NCBI RefSeq assembly: GCF_001894825.1
Contig: NZ_BCWY01000004.1
Span: 1 to 64,000 of the forward strand
Source of the DNA: Rhodococcus jostii NBRC 16295
GTDB lineage: Bacteria > Actinomycetota > Actinomycetes > Mycobacteriales > Mycobacteriaceae
Reading direction: 5' to 3'
Length of the DNA stretch: 64,000 nucleotides
A model generated the notes under the pieces. The model saw only the letters and a list, made by a program, of their open reading frames with translations. It was not told the DNA's origin and did no database searches. The position numbers and the translations under genes were made by a program. Numbering within the stretch: position 1 is the stretch's first letter; every line of letters begins with the position of its first letter. This document shows, piece by piece, positions 52,472 to 61,434 of the stretch.

Positions 52472-53419
52472 ATGCGAGGACAACTGGAGGGCCCCGGTTT
52501 CACCGACTGGGACGAGGTTCACGAGGTGGTCGCGGACGCGTACTTCCCTCACGAGCTGCATCCGCTGTCGCGGGACACCGCGGCGCGGTCTTCGCTGGAG
52601 TCCTCCGAGATGGGAGCGTCCAGGCTCGCCCGGATCGGATTCGGGGCGGCCGTGTCGATCGAGTCCGACCACCCCGGTGCGTACGGCATCAATATCCCTC
52701 TGACCGGTCGCATCGTGTCCGTCACCGGCGGCACGGAAGTGACCTCGACGCCGGGACTGGCGACGATCTGCCCGCCCGACACCCGGACGGTCATCACCAA
52801 CTGGAGTAGTTCCTGCGAGATCATCGGCTTCAAGGTGGACCGGGACTACCTGCAGCGGGAGATGGACCGCGTCCTCGGCAGGCCAGGGCAGGTGCTGCCG
52901 CGGCAACTCGACCTGCGTTCCGGCTCCGGTGCCGAGTGGCTGCGGCTGGTCCGGTCCGTGGCCGACCAGGCGCTGAGCGACAGCGTTCTCCTGCACAGCG
53001 AACAGGTGTCGCAGCAACTGTGCGGAGCGTTGACCACCGCGCTGGTACTCACCGCGATGCCGGACGACGACACAGGCGCCGCGGGGATCCGCCCGCGCAT
53101 CGTCAAACGGGTCATCGACGCGATCCACGAGGACCCGGCTCGTCCCTGGACCGCCGGTGAGATGGCCGAACTCGTCGGCGTCAGCGTCCGCCGCATGCAG
53201 CAGGGGTTCCGCGAATACGTGGGCATGACGCCGATGGAATACCTCGTCGACGTGCGTCTCGAGCGAGTCCACGCCGACCTGACCGGAAGCGGTTCCTGGG
53301 CAACTGTTTCCGAGGTCGCGACCCGCTGGGGGATCATGCACACCGGTAGATTCGCCGCCGCCTACCGGCGCAAGTACGGCATGGCCCCGTCCGAGTCACT
53401 ACGGGAGCGCGGGGTCTGA
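52472..53419 (+). CDS. pheR: AraC family transcriptional activator (PheR-like)
   Basis: 315 aa from the ATG at 52472. N-terminal AraC-binding-type domain (about 1-190; [19 protein letters not shown]) and two C-terminal helix-turn-helix motifs ([20 protein letters not shown] and [20 protein letters not shown]). A -10-like TAGGGT at 52434-52439 argues against starts upstream of it. It is divergent from pheA2 and should activate it in response to phenol. Confidence 0.88.
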   Translation: MRGQLEGPGFTDWDEVHEVVADAYFPHELHPLSRDTAARSSLESSEMGASRLARIGFGAAVSIESDHPGAYGINIPLTGRIVSVTGGTEVTSTPGLATICPPDTRTVITNWSSSCEIIGFKVDRDYLQREMDRVLGRPGQVLPRQLDLRSGSGAEWLRLVRSVADQALSDSVLLHSEQVSQQLCGALTTALVLTAMPDDDTGAAGIRPRIVKRVIDAIHEDPARPWTAGEMAELVGVSVRRMQQGFREYVGMTPMEYLVDVRLERVHADLTGSGSWATVSEVATRWGIMHTGRFAAAYRRKYGMAPSESLRERGV

Positions 53420-53454
53420 TCGGTCGAGCTGTGCGTCTCGATACTCTCGTTCGC

Positions 53455-54030
53455 ATGACAATTCGTCCCATCCTCATCGCCGGCGACCCCAGGCTGACCA
53501 CCCCGGCCGTGGTCGTGACGTCGTTCGGAAGCGAACTCGCTGCGTTCGTCGATGATCTTCACGAGACCAATACCGCGGCCCACGGAGCGGGGCTGGCGGC
53601 CAATCAGGTCGGTGATCCGAGGTCGATTTTCGTGTACGACCTCGTCAGAGACGACGATCGGCGACGGTATCGCGGGCACGTCGTCAACCCGGTTCTCGAG
53701 ACATCCCCACTACCCGAGACCATGCCCGATCCGGAGGACGACATCGAGGGATGCCTGTCCGTCCCGGGTGAGCGCTATCCCACGGGTCGAGCCGACTGGG
53801 CGCGGGTGACCGGCGTCGATGTCGACAACAACCCGATCTCGATCGAAGGACGAGGTTATCTGTCGCGCTGCCTACAGCACGAAACCGATCACCTCCAGGG
53901 TCATCTCTACCTCGGGCGATTGATCGGTCGTCATCAGCGCGCCGCACGGAAGATGATCAAACGACGCCAGTGGACCGATCCCGGCAACGCGTGGGTGCCT
54001 GGCGAAGGGCCAGATCCTTTCGGTTGGTGA
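53455..54030 (+). CDS. def: Peptide deformylase
   Basis: 191 aa. The three family motifs are present: [19 protein letters not shown] and QHETDHLQG (HExxH variant HETDH), giving the Cys and two His metal ligands and the catalytic Glu. It removes the formyl group from nascent proteins. TACTCT at 53442-53447 lies 7 nt before the ATG, suggesting a leaderless transcript. Probably an additional def copy, since no fmt or translation genes are adjacent. Confidence 0.93.
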   Translation: MTIRPILIAGDPRLTTPAVVVTSFGSELAAFVDDLHETNTAAHGAGLAANQVGDPRSIFVYDLVRDDDRRRYRGHVVNPVLETSPLPETMPDPEDDIEGCLSVPGERYPTGRADWARVTGVDVDNNPISIEGRGYLSRCLQHETDHLQGHLYLGRLIGRHQRAARKMIKRRQWTDPGNAWVPGEGPDPFGW

Positions 54031-54116
54031 GCGAATGGTTCATGCGACCCACTGTCGATCGCGGGTCGTCGAGTTCGTCACCGAAACGTGTCGGACCCCC
54101 GCGATAGAATTCGCAC

Positions 54117-55562
54117 ATGAGTTCGACTGGGGGGTCGGCGAACAGCCGGGTGGCGGAGCATCTGTCGATGCTCGCTGCCGCGGTCGACGGGTTGCTCGAT
54201 TCCAGCGTGACGGAGTTGCCGGACAGCGAGGTCGTCGACGTGCTGCGCGGGCTGGAGCAGTCTCTTCGCCGTGCCGAGGCCGTCTCGCACCGATTGGTGG
54301 TGGAGAGCGTCGAACGATCGCTCCCGGCGAGTCTGGGATACAACTCACCGAAGAAGATGTTGATCGAGGTGCTCCGGATCTCCGGTGCCGACGCGTCCGC
54401 CCGGGTCACCGCGGCTCGCGAGCTGGGAGTGTGGCACACGCTGTCCGGCGATCCGATGCCGCCGGCGCTGCCGGAAACCGCTGCGGCACAGCGCGACGGC
54501 GACATCGGCGTGGACCATGTGCGCGCGGTCGCGAAGGTGCTGCGCAAGATACCCCACGCCGTCGGCAACGACGCAGTGGCCGACGCAGAGGCGGTGCTCG
54601 CCCAGTTGGCCCGCGAGGGCACCCCGGAGGATGTGGAGCAGGCGGGGCACCGGTTGCTGGCCTATCTGAATCCGGACGGGAACCTCGGTGACGACCGCGA
54701 CCGCAAACGCCGGCGGAGTATTTCGATCGGGCGGCAGGATACCGAGTTGATGTCGCGGATTTCCGGCGAACTCGACCCTGTGGCGCGGGCCCTGCTCGAC
54801 CCGATCCTCGCCAAGTGGGCGCGGCCCGGAATGAACAATCCGGACGATCCCGACTCACCGACCGGTGACGGAGAGAATCCGTCGATCGATCGAGAGGTGT
54901 TGGCGGCGGCGGCCGCACGCGATACCCGCACCGCGGTGCAGCGTAACCACGACGCGTTCAGTGCGGTGTACCGTGCGCTCCTCAAGTCGGGGGTGCTGGG
55001 CCGGCACCGGGGTCTCCCGACCACGGTGATCGTCACCATGACGCTCGAGCAAGTGGAGAAGGCGGTCGGTGGTCTCGCCACGACTGCCACAGGTGGGTTG
55101 CTTCCGATCGAGGACGCGTTAGCCCTGGCCGAGGATGCGCATCCGGTGCTGGTGTTGTTCGACCATGCGGGTCGACCGTTGCATCTGGGTCGGCGTCGGC
55201 GCCTGGCCAGTGCAGATCAGCGGCTCGCACTGATCGCGGCGGACGGGGGATGCACCCCGCCGGGGTGCGCGGCGCCGGCGAGTCTGTGTGCGGTGCACCA
55301 CGTCACGGACTGGCACAAGGGCGGACACACCGACATCGGGGGCCTGGCCCTGGTGTGCGACGCGTGCCATACCCAGGTCAACGATGGAACGGCCGGGTGG
55401 ACGACGAGATCGGCGTCCGAGCATTCCGCACACGCGGGCCGGACCGAATGGATCCCGCCACCACACATCGACCCCTCACGAAGACCCCGGATCAATCACC
55501 GACACCACCCCGGTGAGCTGATCGAGCATGCGCGGGCGAAGATCGGGGTCGACAGTGGCTGA
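54117..55562 (+). CDS. DUF222 / HNH endonuclease domain protein (13E12 family)
   Basis: 481 aa. The DUF222 domain covers about 35-350, and a C-terminal HNH domain includes GGCTPPGCAAPASLCAVHHV, DWHKGGHTDIGGLALVCDAC and H. Related to the 13E12 repeat proteins of mycobacteria, which are multicopy and often linked to recombination or mobile DNA; no flanking repeats are visible here. A -10-like TAGAAT (54105-54110) ends 6 nt before the ATG, so the mRNA is probably leaderless. Confidence 0.88.
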   Translation: MSSTGGSANSRVAEHLSMLAAAVDGLLDSSVTELPDSEVVDVLRGLEQSLRRAEAVSHRLVVESVERSLPASLGYNSPKKMLIEVLRISGADASARVTAARELGVWHTLSGDPMPPALPETAAAQRDGDIGVDHVRAVAKVLRKIPHAVGNDAVADAEAVLAQLAREGTPEDVEQAGHRLLAYLNPDGNLGDDRDRKRRRSISIGRQDTELMSRISGELDPVARALLDPILAKWARPGMNNPDDPDSPTGDGENPSIDREVLAAAAARDTRTAVQRNHDAFSAVYRALLKSGVLGRHRGLPTTVIVTMTLEQVEKAVGGLATTATGGLLPIEDALALAEDAHPVLVLFDHAGRPLHLGRRRRLASADQRLALIAADGGCTPPGCAAPASLCAVHHVTDWHKGGHTDIGGLALVCDACHTQVNDGTAGWTTRSASEHSAHAGRTEWIPPPHIDPSRRPRINHRHHPGELIEHARAKIGVDSG

Positions 55563-55568
55563 ACCCCG

Positions 55569-56780
55569 TCAACCACAGTCCACCAACAGGTGCCGCGGAC
55601 CTCGCAGCACCGGGTTGGGACGGTACGGCGGTGGGTCCTCGACGAGCCGCGGATTCGGGAGGCGGCGGATGAGTTCGGCAAGAGCCATCTGCCCCTCGAG
55701 GCGGGCGAGCGGTGCGCCGAAGCAACTGTGGATGCCGCTTCCCAAACCCACGTGCTGGTTGTCGGCGCGGTCGGGGACGAACTTGTCGGCGGCGTCGAAG
55801 CGTTCGGGATCACGATTGGCCGACGCCAACGCGAGGACGAGAGGCGACCCCTTCGGAACGGTGACGCCGTCGATTTCGATGTCGACGATCGGCGTCCGCT
55901 GGCCCAGCAGATGCACGGGCGGTTCGAACCGGAGCAGTTCCTCGACAGCCTGCGGCATCAGTTCGGTCTCGGTGCGAAGTCGTTCGAGCGCTTCGGGATT
56001 GCGCAACAACGTCAGCATGCCGTTGGTGATGAGGTTGACGGTGGTCTCGTGCCCCGCGATGAACAGCAGGATGGAGTTGGTGACCAACTCGACGGTGTCC
56101 AACTGGCCGTCGGGTCCCGAATCGTTCGCCAGGCCCGACAGCATGTCGTCACTGGGATTGCGTCGGCGCTCCTCGATGAGACCGGCCATGAACATGGCCA
56201 TCTCCATCTGCGCTTTCTGCGCCGCCTCCGCGCGCGGATTGCCTCCGGCGTTGTGGCGCGGGTCGATGGCCGCCACCAGTTCGTCGGCCCACGCGTGGAA
56301 GCGAGGTTCCTCCTCGTGGGGCACCCCGAGCAGTCGGCAGATGACGGACACCGGGAACGGGTAGGCGAAATCGTCGACGATGTCGATGCGCTCTTTGCCG
56401 TCGAGTCCGTCGACGAGATCCGTCACGAGGTTCGCGAGTTCGTCACGCATGGAATCGATTCGGCCGGGACTGTGCGGTGGACCGAACTGCCGCGTCGTCA
56501 GCCGGCGTAACCGATCGTGCTCGGGCGGATCGAGTTTGAGAAAGGAATCCGGTGCGTTGCCCGCGCGATCGGCACCGGGCAGCCCCGCACCCCGGTTGTG
56601 CAGATCGGAGCTGATCCGTGGGTCGTGAAGCAACGCCATGACGTCGTAATACCGGCCGACCAGGTAGGAACCGTCGTCCTGTGGCGCCACCCGGGTCTCA
56701 CGAAGCTCCTCGTACAGCGGATACGGATCGGGCCTGCTCGACTGGTCGGTGATCCGCTGGAACAGCTGCGCACGCGACAT
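55569..56780 (-). CDS. Cytochrome P450
   Basis: 403 aa bacterial P450. I-helix LLFIAGHETTVNLI with the conserved acid/Thr pair, ExxR in VEELLRFEPPVH, and haem-binding GLGSGIHSCFGAPLARLEG. It is preceded in the operon by genes for a reductase and a 3Fe-4S ferredoxin, so it has a dedicated class-I electron supply. The substrate is unknown. Its stop lies 6 nt from the convergent DUF222 gene stop. Confidence 0.93.
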   Translation of the reverse strand: MSRAQLFQRITDQSSRPDPYPLYEELRETRVAPQDDGSYLVGRYYDVMALLHDPRISSDLHNRGAGLPGADRAGNAPDSFLKLDPPEHDRLRRLTTRQFGPPHSPGRIDSMRDELANLVTDLVDGLDGKERIDIVDDFAYPFPVSVICRLLGVPHEEEPRFHAWADELVAAIDPRHNAGGNPRAEAAQKAQMEMAMFMAGLIEERRRNPSDDMLSGLANDSGPDGQLDTVELVTNSILLFIAGHETTVNLITNGMLTLLRNPEALERLRTETELMPQAVEELLRFEPPVHLLGQRTPIVDIEIDGVTVPKGSPLVLALASANRDPERFDAADKFVPDRADNQHVGLGSGIHSCFGAPLARLEGQMALAELIRRLPNPRLVEDPPPYRPNPVLRGPRHLLVDCG

Positions 56781-56794
56781 GGACACTCTCCCTG

Positions 56795-58159
56795 TTACTT
56801 CGGTAGCGAGACGAACTCGACGCGGCGTTCGGTGGGCAGGTGACCGGTCACTGCGACGGTAGGTCCGTGGCTGAGCACCGCCGGATCGGGCAGCTCGGAC
56901 GCGCGCACCTCGAACGGCTCGGTCCGGTCCATGACGTCGAATTCCGGGGGGAACGCCGCCGCGGACTCGATCAGTCCCCGGTAGAAGTCGAGCCACTTGC
57001 CCTGGTTGAACGCCACAGCCGCCGTGACGCGACCCCGGAAGCCGTACGCCGCGACGAACCGCCGGTCCGTGACGGAACCCTGCGTGATCACCACCTGATC
57101 GGAGTAGGTGGGGATGCCGACGGATTTGATGTTGACGCCGAACTGGCTGGACCAGAACGCCGGAATCTCGAGGTGCGGCCGCCGCCGGAGACCGTCGTGC
57201 ATCATGTTGTGGGCTGCCACCTCGGCCTGGCCGATGGCGTTGCCCCAGTGTTCCAACGCCAGCAGCTGGTAGTCGTAGAGCGGATGCGGTTGCCGCGCAA
57301 CGTCACCGGCAACGAAGACGTTGTCGGTGACGATGCCGTTGATGTCGAACGCGCGGCACCCGGCGTCGCACGTCACCCCGCGGGGTCCGGCGGCCAGACC
57401 GGATCCGGCCAGCCAATCGGTGTTCCGAATGCTGCCCTGGGCCACGATGGCAACCTCGACGTCGAGTGCGGTCCCATGCGACAGGTGCGCGCGGGACAGC
57501 CGCCCGTCGCCGTCCCCTTCGAGCCCGGTCACCGTCACCCCGGTGCGCAGGTCCACGCCGTGGTCGCGCTGCATGTCGGCCGCGACCGCCGCCACCACCC
57601 CGCCGAGCGCACCGACCAGCGGCGCCGGACCACGCTCGGTGACCGTCACGGACAGCCCGCGCTCCCGGCACACCGACGCGATCTCGGAACCGGTGAACCC
57701 GGCGCCGATCACCAGGACGTGACGCGGTCCGGCGGACAGTCGCTCGTCGATCGACCGGGAGTCGTCGCAGGTCCGGAGAGTGAAGACCCCGTCGAGTGCC
57801 GCCTCCGCCGAATTCGCCCACGGCCTGGCCCGGACGCCGGTGGCGATCAGCACCTTGTCGAACTCGACGGTGGCGCCGTCGCTGAGCACCACCTGGTTGT
57901 TCTCCAGGTCAAGGGTGGTGGCCCGCACACCGAGTCGCCACTTCGCGTCGAGGTCCGCACGGAACGGCAGGGCCGCGTGGTCGGGTGGCATGACTCCGAG
58001 GAGCACCGCCTTCGACAGCGGAGGCCTGTCGTACGGCTCGTACGGTTCGTCGCCGATCAGGGTCAGCGACCCGTCGAAGCCCAGCCCCCGCAGTGCCTCC
58101 GCGGCGCGTAGTCCCGCGAGAGACGCCCCGACGATGACGATCCGCACGTCACTGCCCAT
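56795..58159 (-). CDS. Ferredoxin reductase (FAD/NAD-dependent)
   Basis: 454 aa: VRIVIVGASLAGLRAAEALR (FAD), HVLVIGAGFTGSEIASVCRERG (NAD(P)H) and NVFVAGDVARQPHP (FAD). A C-terminal extension of about 50 residues is longer than in putidaredoxin-reductase-like enzymes. It overlaps the ferredoxin gene by 11 nt and precedes the P450 by 14 nt; it should transfer electrons from NAD(P)H to the ferredoxin. Confidence 0.9.
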   Translation of the reverse strand: MGSDVRIVIVGASLAGLRAAEALRGLGFDGSLTLIGDEPYEPYDRPPLSKAVLLGVMPPDHAALPFRADLDAKWRLGVRATTLDLENNQVVLSDGATVEFDKVLIATGVRARPWANSAEAALDGVFTLRTCDDSRSIDERLSAGPRHVLVIGAGFTGSEIASVCRERGLSVTVTERGPAPLVGALGGVVAAVAADMQRDHGVDLRTGVTVTGLEGDGDGRLSRAHLSHGTALDVEVAIVAQGSIRNTDWLAGSGLAAGPRGVTCDAGCRAFDINGIVTDNVFVAGDVARQPHPLYDYQLLALEHWGNAIGQAEVAAHNMMHDGLRRRPHLEIPAFWSSQFGVNIKSVGIPTYSDQVVITQGSVTDRRFVAAYGFRGRVTAAVAFNQGKWLDFYRGLIESAAAFPPEFDVMDRTEPFEVRASELPDPAVLSHGPTVAVTGHLPTERRVEFVSLPK

Positions 58160-58367
58160 CGCGTCGGTCGGGGATGTCGGTGGTGATGGCGTGCACCGGG
58201 CACGCGGCGGCGGCCTGCGACACGCGGGCGCGTTCGTCGTCCGTGGGGCCGGCGTCGTAGAGAAGGGCCTCTTCCCCGTGCAGGGTGAAGACGTCGGGTG
58301 CGAGGAACACGCACTGCGCGTAACCCTGGCACCGATTGAGGTCGACGACGAGTTTCACGTCAATCAT
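58149..58367 (-). CDS. 3Fe-4S ferredoxin
   Basis: 72 aa with cluster ligands Cys13, Cys19 and Cys56 (RCQGYAQC and ACPVHAI): CxxYxxC followed by CP lacks the fourth Cys of 4Fe-4S types. It is the P450 redox partner, first in the ferredoxin-reductase-P450 operon. The ATG at 58367 gives the standard start (VKLVVDLNRC). Confidence 0.92.
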   Translation of the reverse strand: MIDVKLVVDLNRCQGYAQCVFLAPDVFTLHGEEALLYDAGPTDDERARVSQAAAACPVHAITTDIPDRRDGQ

Positions 58368-58526
58368 CCCGATTCTGAACAGTTCTGGTCACACGTGTCA
58401 CTGGGAATGCGCGGCGCTCGGCCGTCCGATCGCGGCGGGGAGACAGTTCCACCCCTGGAACAAGTATTGCGGAGTGGTCGGCCGGTGCGGTTTCGATCCG
58501 CTGTTCTGGAGCCATTCAGAAATGCG

Positions 58527-58790
58527 CTACTCGTCCAACGGGAAGGCGTGCGACACGTGGATCTTCCAGCTGCCGTCCGGCTGGCGACGGAACACGTCGA
58601 CCCCCGATTCGCGGACATTCTCGAGTACGGCGCCCGAGGCGTCGGTGACGGTGAGCGGCCACCGGTTGAGGGCGTCCACGATCGACGCCTCGTCGCGGTC
58701 CGGGTCGGGCGTGGGGGCCTGCTCGTCGGCGCAGCCCGCAGCCGCCGCGAGTGCGAGAGCGGCGACCACCGGGAAGCCCCGTGTACCCAT
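58527..58790 (-). CDS. Small lipoprotein with a shortened SnoaL/DUF4440-like domain
   Basis: 87 aa: signal peptide with AAAAGC lipobox, a short acidic linker, then RDEASIVDALNRW directly joined to LTVTDASGAVLENVRESGVDVFRRQ and PDGSWKIHVSHAFPLDE. The two parts look like the first helix and the last strands of a DUF4440/SnoaL-like domain without its middle, so the gene may carry an in-frame deletion. Function unknown. Confidence 0.6.
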   Translation of the reverse strand: MGTRGFPVVAALALAAAAGCADEQAPTPDPDRDEASIVDALNRWPLTVTDASGAVLENVRESGVDVFRRQPDGSWKIHVSHAFPLDE

Positions 58791-58969
58791 CCGGTCTCAG
58801 TTCGGTCGACGAGCACCGGCATTCCTACCGTCGGGTAGAACTCCGGAGTAGTAACCAGAGTTACAAGTATCTTGCCGGATTTCGTATCCTGCTGCCGAGA
58901 AACAACTTTCGGACACGGTCTCGATTCGGCGACACTGAAGTCCGGTTCGTGATGTGATGTGGCTAACAA

Positions 58970-59296
58970 GTGACCGGCAACGCCCAGTGGCGACACCTCA
59001 GAGGCGGAATATTGACGATCGAAGCTCACCGCGACACCCGCGCAACACGGCATCTGTCCGCATTGGACTCTGCAATTCATTTCCTGACCACCGCGCGCGG
59101 AAGCTCGTACAGCGCGGACCAGGCCTTCGACGAACTACTCGATTCCTCCATGCGACACCAGGTCGATGTCGGGGATCTGGCGGAAGCACTCGCCGACCTC
59201 GCAGACGGTGTCCGACCCGAAGCGGACGACCATCGACGGGCACGCGAGGTGGCCACGCGGGAGTGGGGAGCCCTCCTGCCCGGTAACACCGGCTAA
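58970..59296 (+). CDS. Small protein with ANTAR-like domain
   Basis: 108 aa. Residues about 33-80 (LDSAIHFLTTARGSSYSADQ, AFDELLDSSMRHQVDVGDLA) follow the spacing of ANTAR RNA-binding domains (three helices with AF..L...S and V.DLA), though without the usual sensor part. The GTG at 58970 is used; a TTG at 59012 with GAGGCGG upstream is possible. If correct, it may control transcription termination in a target mRNA. Its 3' end overlaps the convergent zinc-finger gene by 4 nt. Confidence 0.55.
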   Translation: MTGNAQWRHLRGGILTIEAHRDTRATRHLSALDSAIHFLTTARGSSYSADQAFDELLDSSMRHQVDVGDLAEALADLADGVRPEADDHRRAREVATREWGALLPGNTG

Positions 59297-59634
59297 CCGG
59301 CGCAGTCGATACACGTCTGCGCGGCGGGGAGCGCGTCGAGCCGGACCTCGGAGATCGGCCGGCCGCACCGGATGCACAGGCCGTACGTGCCGCCGTCAAG
59401 TCGCTGTTGCGCTGCCGTCAGGTCCTCGACCTCGCGTTTCGCATCGGCGAGCAGCGCCGACACCTGGGCCCGCTCGAAGGCGATGGTCGAGCCTTCGGGG
59501 TCGTGTTCGTCGTCGTCGGTGGTGAATTCGGATCCCTCCACGATCGCGGTGAAACGCCCGGTCAGCGACGCTATGCGGCGCTCGGCGTCGGCTCGCTCCT
59601 CGGCGATACGGGTGTGGTGATCCGGGACGGTCAT
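59293..59634 (-). CDS. DksA/TraR C4-type zinc finger protein
   Basis: 113 aa: an N-terminal coiled-coil-like helix (about 5-75, EERADAERRIASLTGRFTAI) and a C-terminal zinc finger with CIRCGRPI and CIDC (two CxxC pairs), plus GTYGLCIRCG typical of the family. Such proteins bind in the RNA polymerase secondary channel or have unknown roles in actinobacteria. Confidence 0.86.
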   Translation of the reverse strand: MTVPDHHTRIAEERADAERRIASLTGRFTAIVEGSEFTTDDDEHDPEGSTIAFERAQVSALLADAKREVEDLTAAQQRLDGGTYGLCIRCGRPISEVRLDALPAAQTCIDCAG

Positions 59635-59704
59635 GTGTGGATCAACACCGGTGGCATCCCGGTGCTTCCCCGGTAATCGGTCGAAGCCCGCCGCCGGGCC
59701 TGAC

Positions 59705-60244
59705 TCAGCCCATCGTCTTCGCGCCGTCGAGTGCCTCCCGGATGATGTCGGCGTGACCGGCGTGCTGGGCGGTCTCCCCGATGATGTGGAGCAACACCCG
59801 GCGCGCCGACCAGCGCGAACCCGGTTCGAACCACGGCGCCTGCGGCAGCGGATGCGAAACGTCGAGGTCGGGCAGCGACGCCACGATCTCGTCGGTCCGG
59901 TGTGCGACCTTCGCGTACCGGTCGAGGACGTCGGCCAGCGTCTCGTCGCCGCGGAGGGTGAACTCCTTCTCGCGGTTGTCGGTTCCGGTGCCGTCCGCGG
60001 GACCGCCCCGCACCGCGTCTGCGCCGCGCACGATGAAATCCGCCCACACCCGTTCGACGTCCGACACGTGCTTGACGAGTCCGCCGAGGCACAGCACGCT
60101 CGCCGTCGTGCGCTGCGCGGCCTGTTCGTCGGTGAGGTCGCGAACGGTGTAGCGGAGGAGGTAGCGGTGTTTCGCCAGCGACTCCAGCAAGTCGGCACGC
60201 TCGCCGGTAGTCGACGTTTTCGCGGTAGAGGTCACGGTGATCAC
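59705..60244 (-). CDS. DinB/DUF664 family protein
   Basis: 179 aa four-helix-bundle protein of the DinB-like superfamily (DUF664 branch). Metal-ligand candidates are the His of GGLVKHVSDVERVW and the His pair in ETAQHAGHADIIREAL. Actinobacterial members include mycothiol-dependent transferases; the specific substrate is unknown. Confidence 0.87.
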   Translation of the reverse strand: MITVTSTAKTSTTGERADLLESLAKHRYLLRYTVRDLTDEQAAQRTTASVLCLGGLVKHVSDVERVWADFIVRGADAVRGGPADGTGTDNREKEFTLRGDETLADVLDRYAKVAHRTDEIVASLPDLDVSHPLPQAPWFEPGSRWSARRVLLHIIGETAQHAGHADIIREALDGAKTMG

Positions 60245-60286
60245 CTGCTCCAGCCGGTCCGATGATGGCGAGTTCGACCGTAGCGG

Positions 60287-61306
60287 TCAGCCGCCGTGAG
60301 CAGTGACGAAACCGGTCGCGCGGCCGTGGGTGTCGAGTTCCCACCCCATCCGCTTTCGGGAGCGGAGTGTCACCGACGAATCGACGATCTCCAGGCTGGG
60401 GGCACGGCTCTCCAGCCATTCCTGCACGCGCAACAGGTCGGGCAGCGACGACACCCACATGCTGACGAGAAAGTTCGCGGGTCCGGTCAGCGACATGCAC
60501 AACCTCAATTCGGGGCGGGTGTTGACGATCTCCACGACCTCCCGGTGCGCGCGGACGGGCAGGCGGCACCACCACGTCACGGTGATCGGCCACCGTGTCG
60601 CGTCCTGGGCGACGTCGCACCGCAGCACCACCGAGCGGGAGCGCAGCAGTCCCGCGAGTTGCCGGCGAACCGACGATGCCGGCCGGTCGATGACCGAGGC
60701 GATCTCCCGCGCGGACGCCCGGCCGTTCCGGGTGAGCTCACGGACGAGGGCACGCGCCACCTCGTCCGTCAGACTCTCCGGCCGCGCCGACCCGGACTGC
60801 GGAGGCGTGGTTTCGAGCGCGGCGATCGCCGCCGACTGGGCGGTGTCCAGGGAATCGAGGCGCCAGCGGCTGCCCTCCGCATGGAGTGCGGTGCAGGTGT
60901 GGGTCCGGGTCGAACGGACACTCGGGTGGCCGGGCAACTCCTCGAGGACGAGGTCCGACAATTCGTGCAGTGATCCCGTCTGCACGGTCAGGATGAGGTC
61001 CCGGCCGCGCGCCGCATGCTCGATCGACGCCACGCGTGGGTCCCGGGTGAGGGCCTCGACCAGCGGTTTGGTGCCGGTGAGCTCGCACGTCACCTCGATC
61101 ATGGCCGTGAACGCGCCCGCACCCGTCATCGGCGCGGGGTACGCGGTGATCCAGGCCAGTCCTCGTTCGGTGACCGATTCCCATCGCCTCGCGAGGGTCG
61201 CGGACGTCGTCCGCAGGATCGGGGCCAGCTCGGCCCACGTTGCCCGCGGGCGGATCTGCAATGCATGAATGAGCGAAAGCTCGGATTCTGTCAGCATTTC
61301 ACTCAT
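60287..61306 (-). CDS. Lrp/AsnC family regulator with two modules
   Basis: 339 aa. Two copies of a winged helix plus RAM-like unit: first HTH at about 15-60 (TWAELAPILRTTSATLARRW), second at about 185-230 (SAREIASVIDRPASSVRRQL), and a C-terminal ligand-binding part with LCMSLTGPANFLVSMWVSSL. It is divergent from the M20 amidohydrolase-MFS pair and probably controls it, sensing an amino acid or its conjugate. Confidence 0.87.
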   Translation of the reverse strand: MSEMLTESELSLIHALQIRPRATWAELAPILRTTSATLARRWESVTERGLAWITAYPAPMTGAGAFTAMIEVTCELTGTKPLVEALTRDPRVASIEHAARGRDLILTVQTGSLHELSDLVLEELPGHPSVRSTRTHTCTALHAEGSRWRLDSLDTAQSAAIAALETTPPQSGSARPESLTDEVARALVRELTRNGRASAREIASVIDRPASSVRRQLAGLLRSRSVVLRCDVAQDATRWPITVTWWCRLPVRAHREVVEIVNTRPELRLCMSLTGPANFLVSMWVSSLPDLLRVQEWLESRAPSLEIVDSSVTLRSRKRMGWELDTHGRATGFVTAHGG

Positions 61307-61335
61307 AGAACGCTTCCTGAGTCGGTGCAAATGAT

Positions 61336-61421
61336 CGTTTTCGACGTTCTCGGCGGTCCGTCACGTCGCGGATCACAGCATATGACCACCGACGCATTCG
61401 GTCGAAAACGTGACCACCGAC
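61336..61421. promoter_or_regulatory. Repeat-rich control region between the AsnC-type regulator and amidohydrolase
   Basis: A 10-bp inverted repeat CGTTTTCGAC (61336-61345) / GTCGAAAACG (61401-61410), 55 bp apart, interleaved with a direct repeat TGACCACCGAC (61383-61393 and 61411-61421, 28-bp period). Spaced repeats on the same DNA face fit wrapping by an Lrp-type octamer. Confidence 0.55.
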
Positions 61422-61434
61422 ATAAGGGAGAGCA

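Noticed and set aside
58383..58396. ACACGTGT core before the ferredoxin gene as an operator
   Set aside because: Symmetry does not extend beyond 8 bp, which is common by chance in this sequence.
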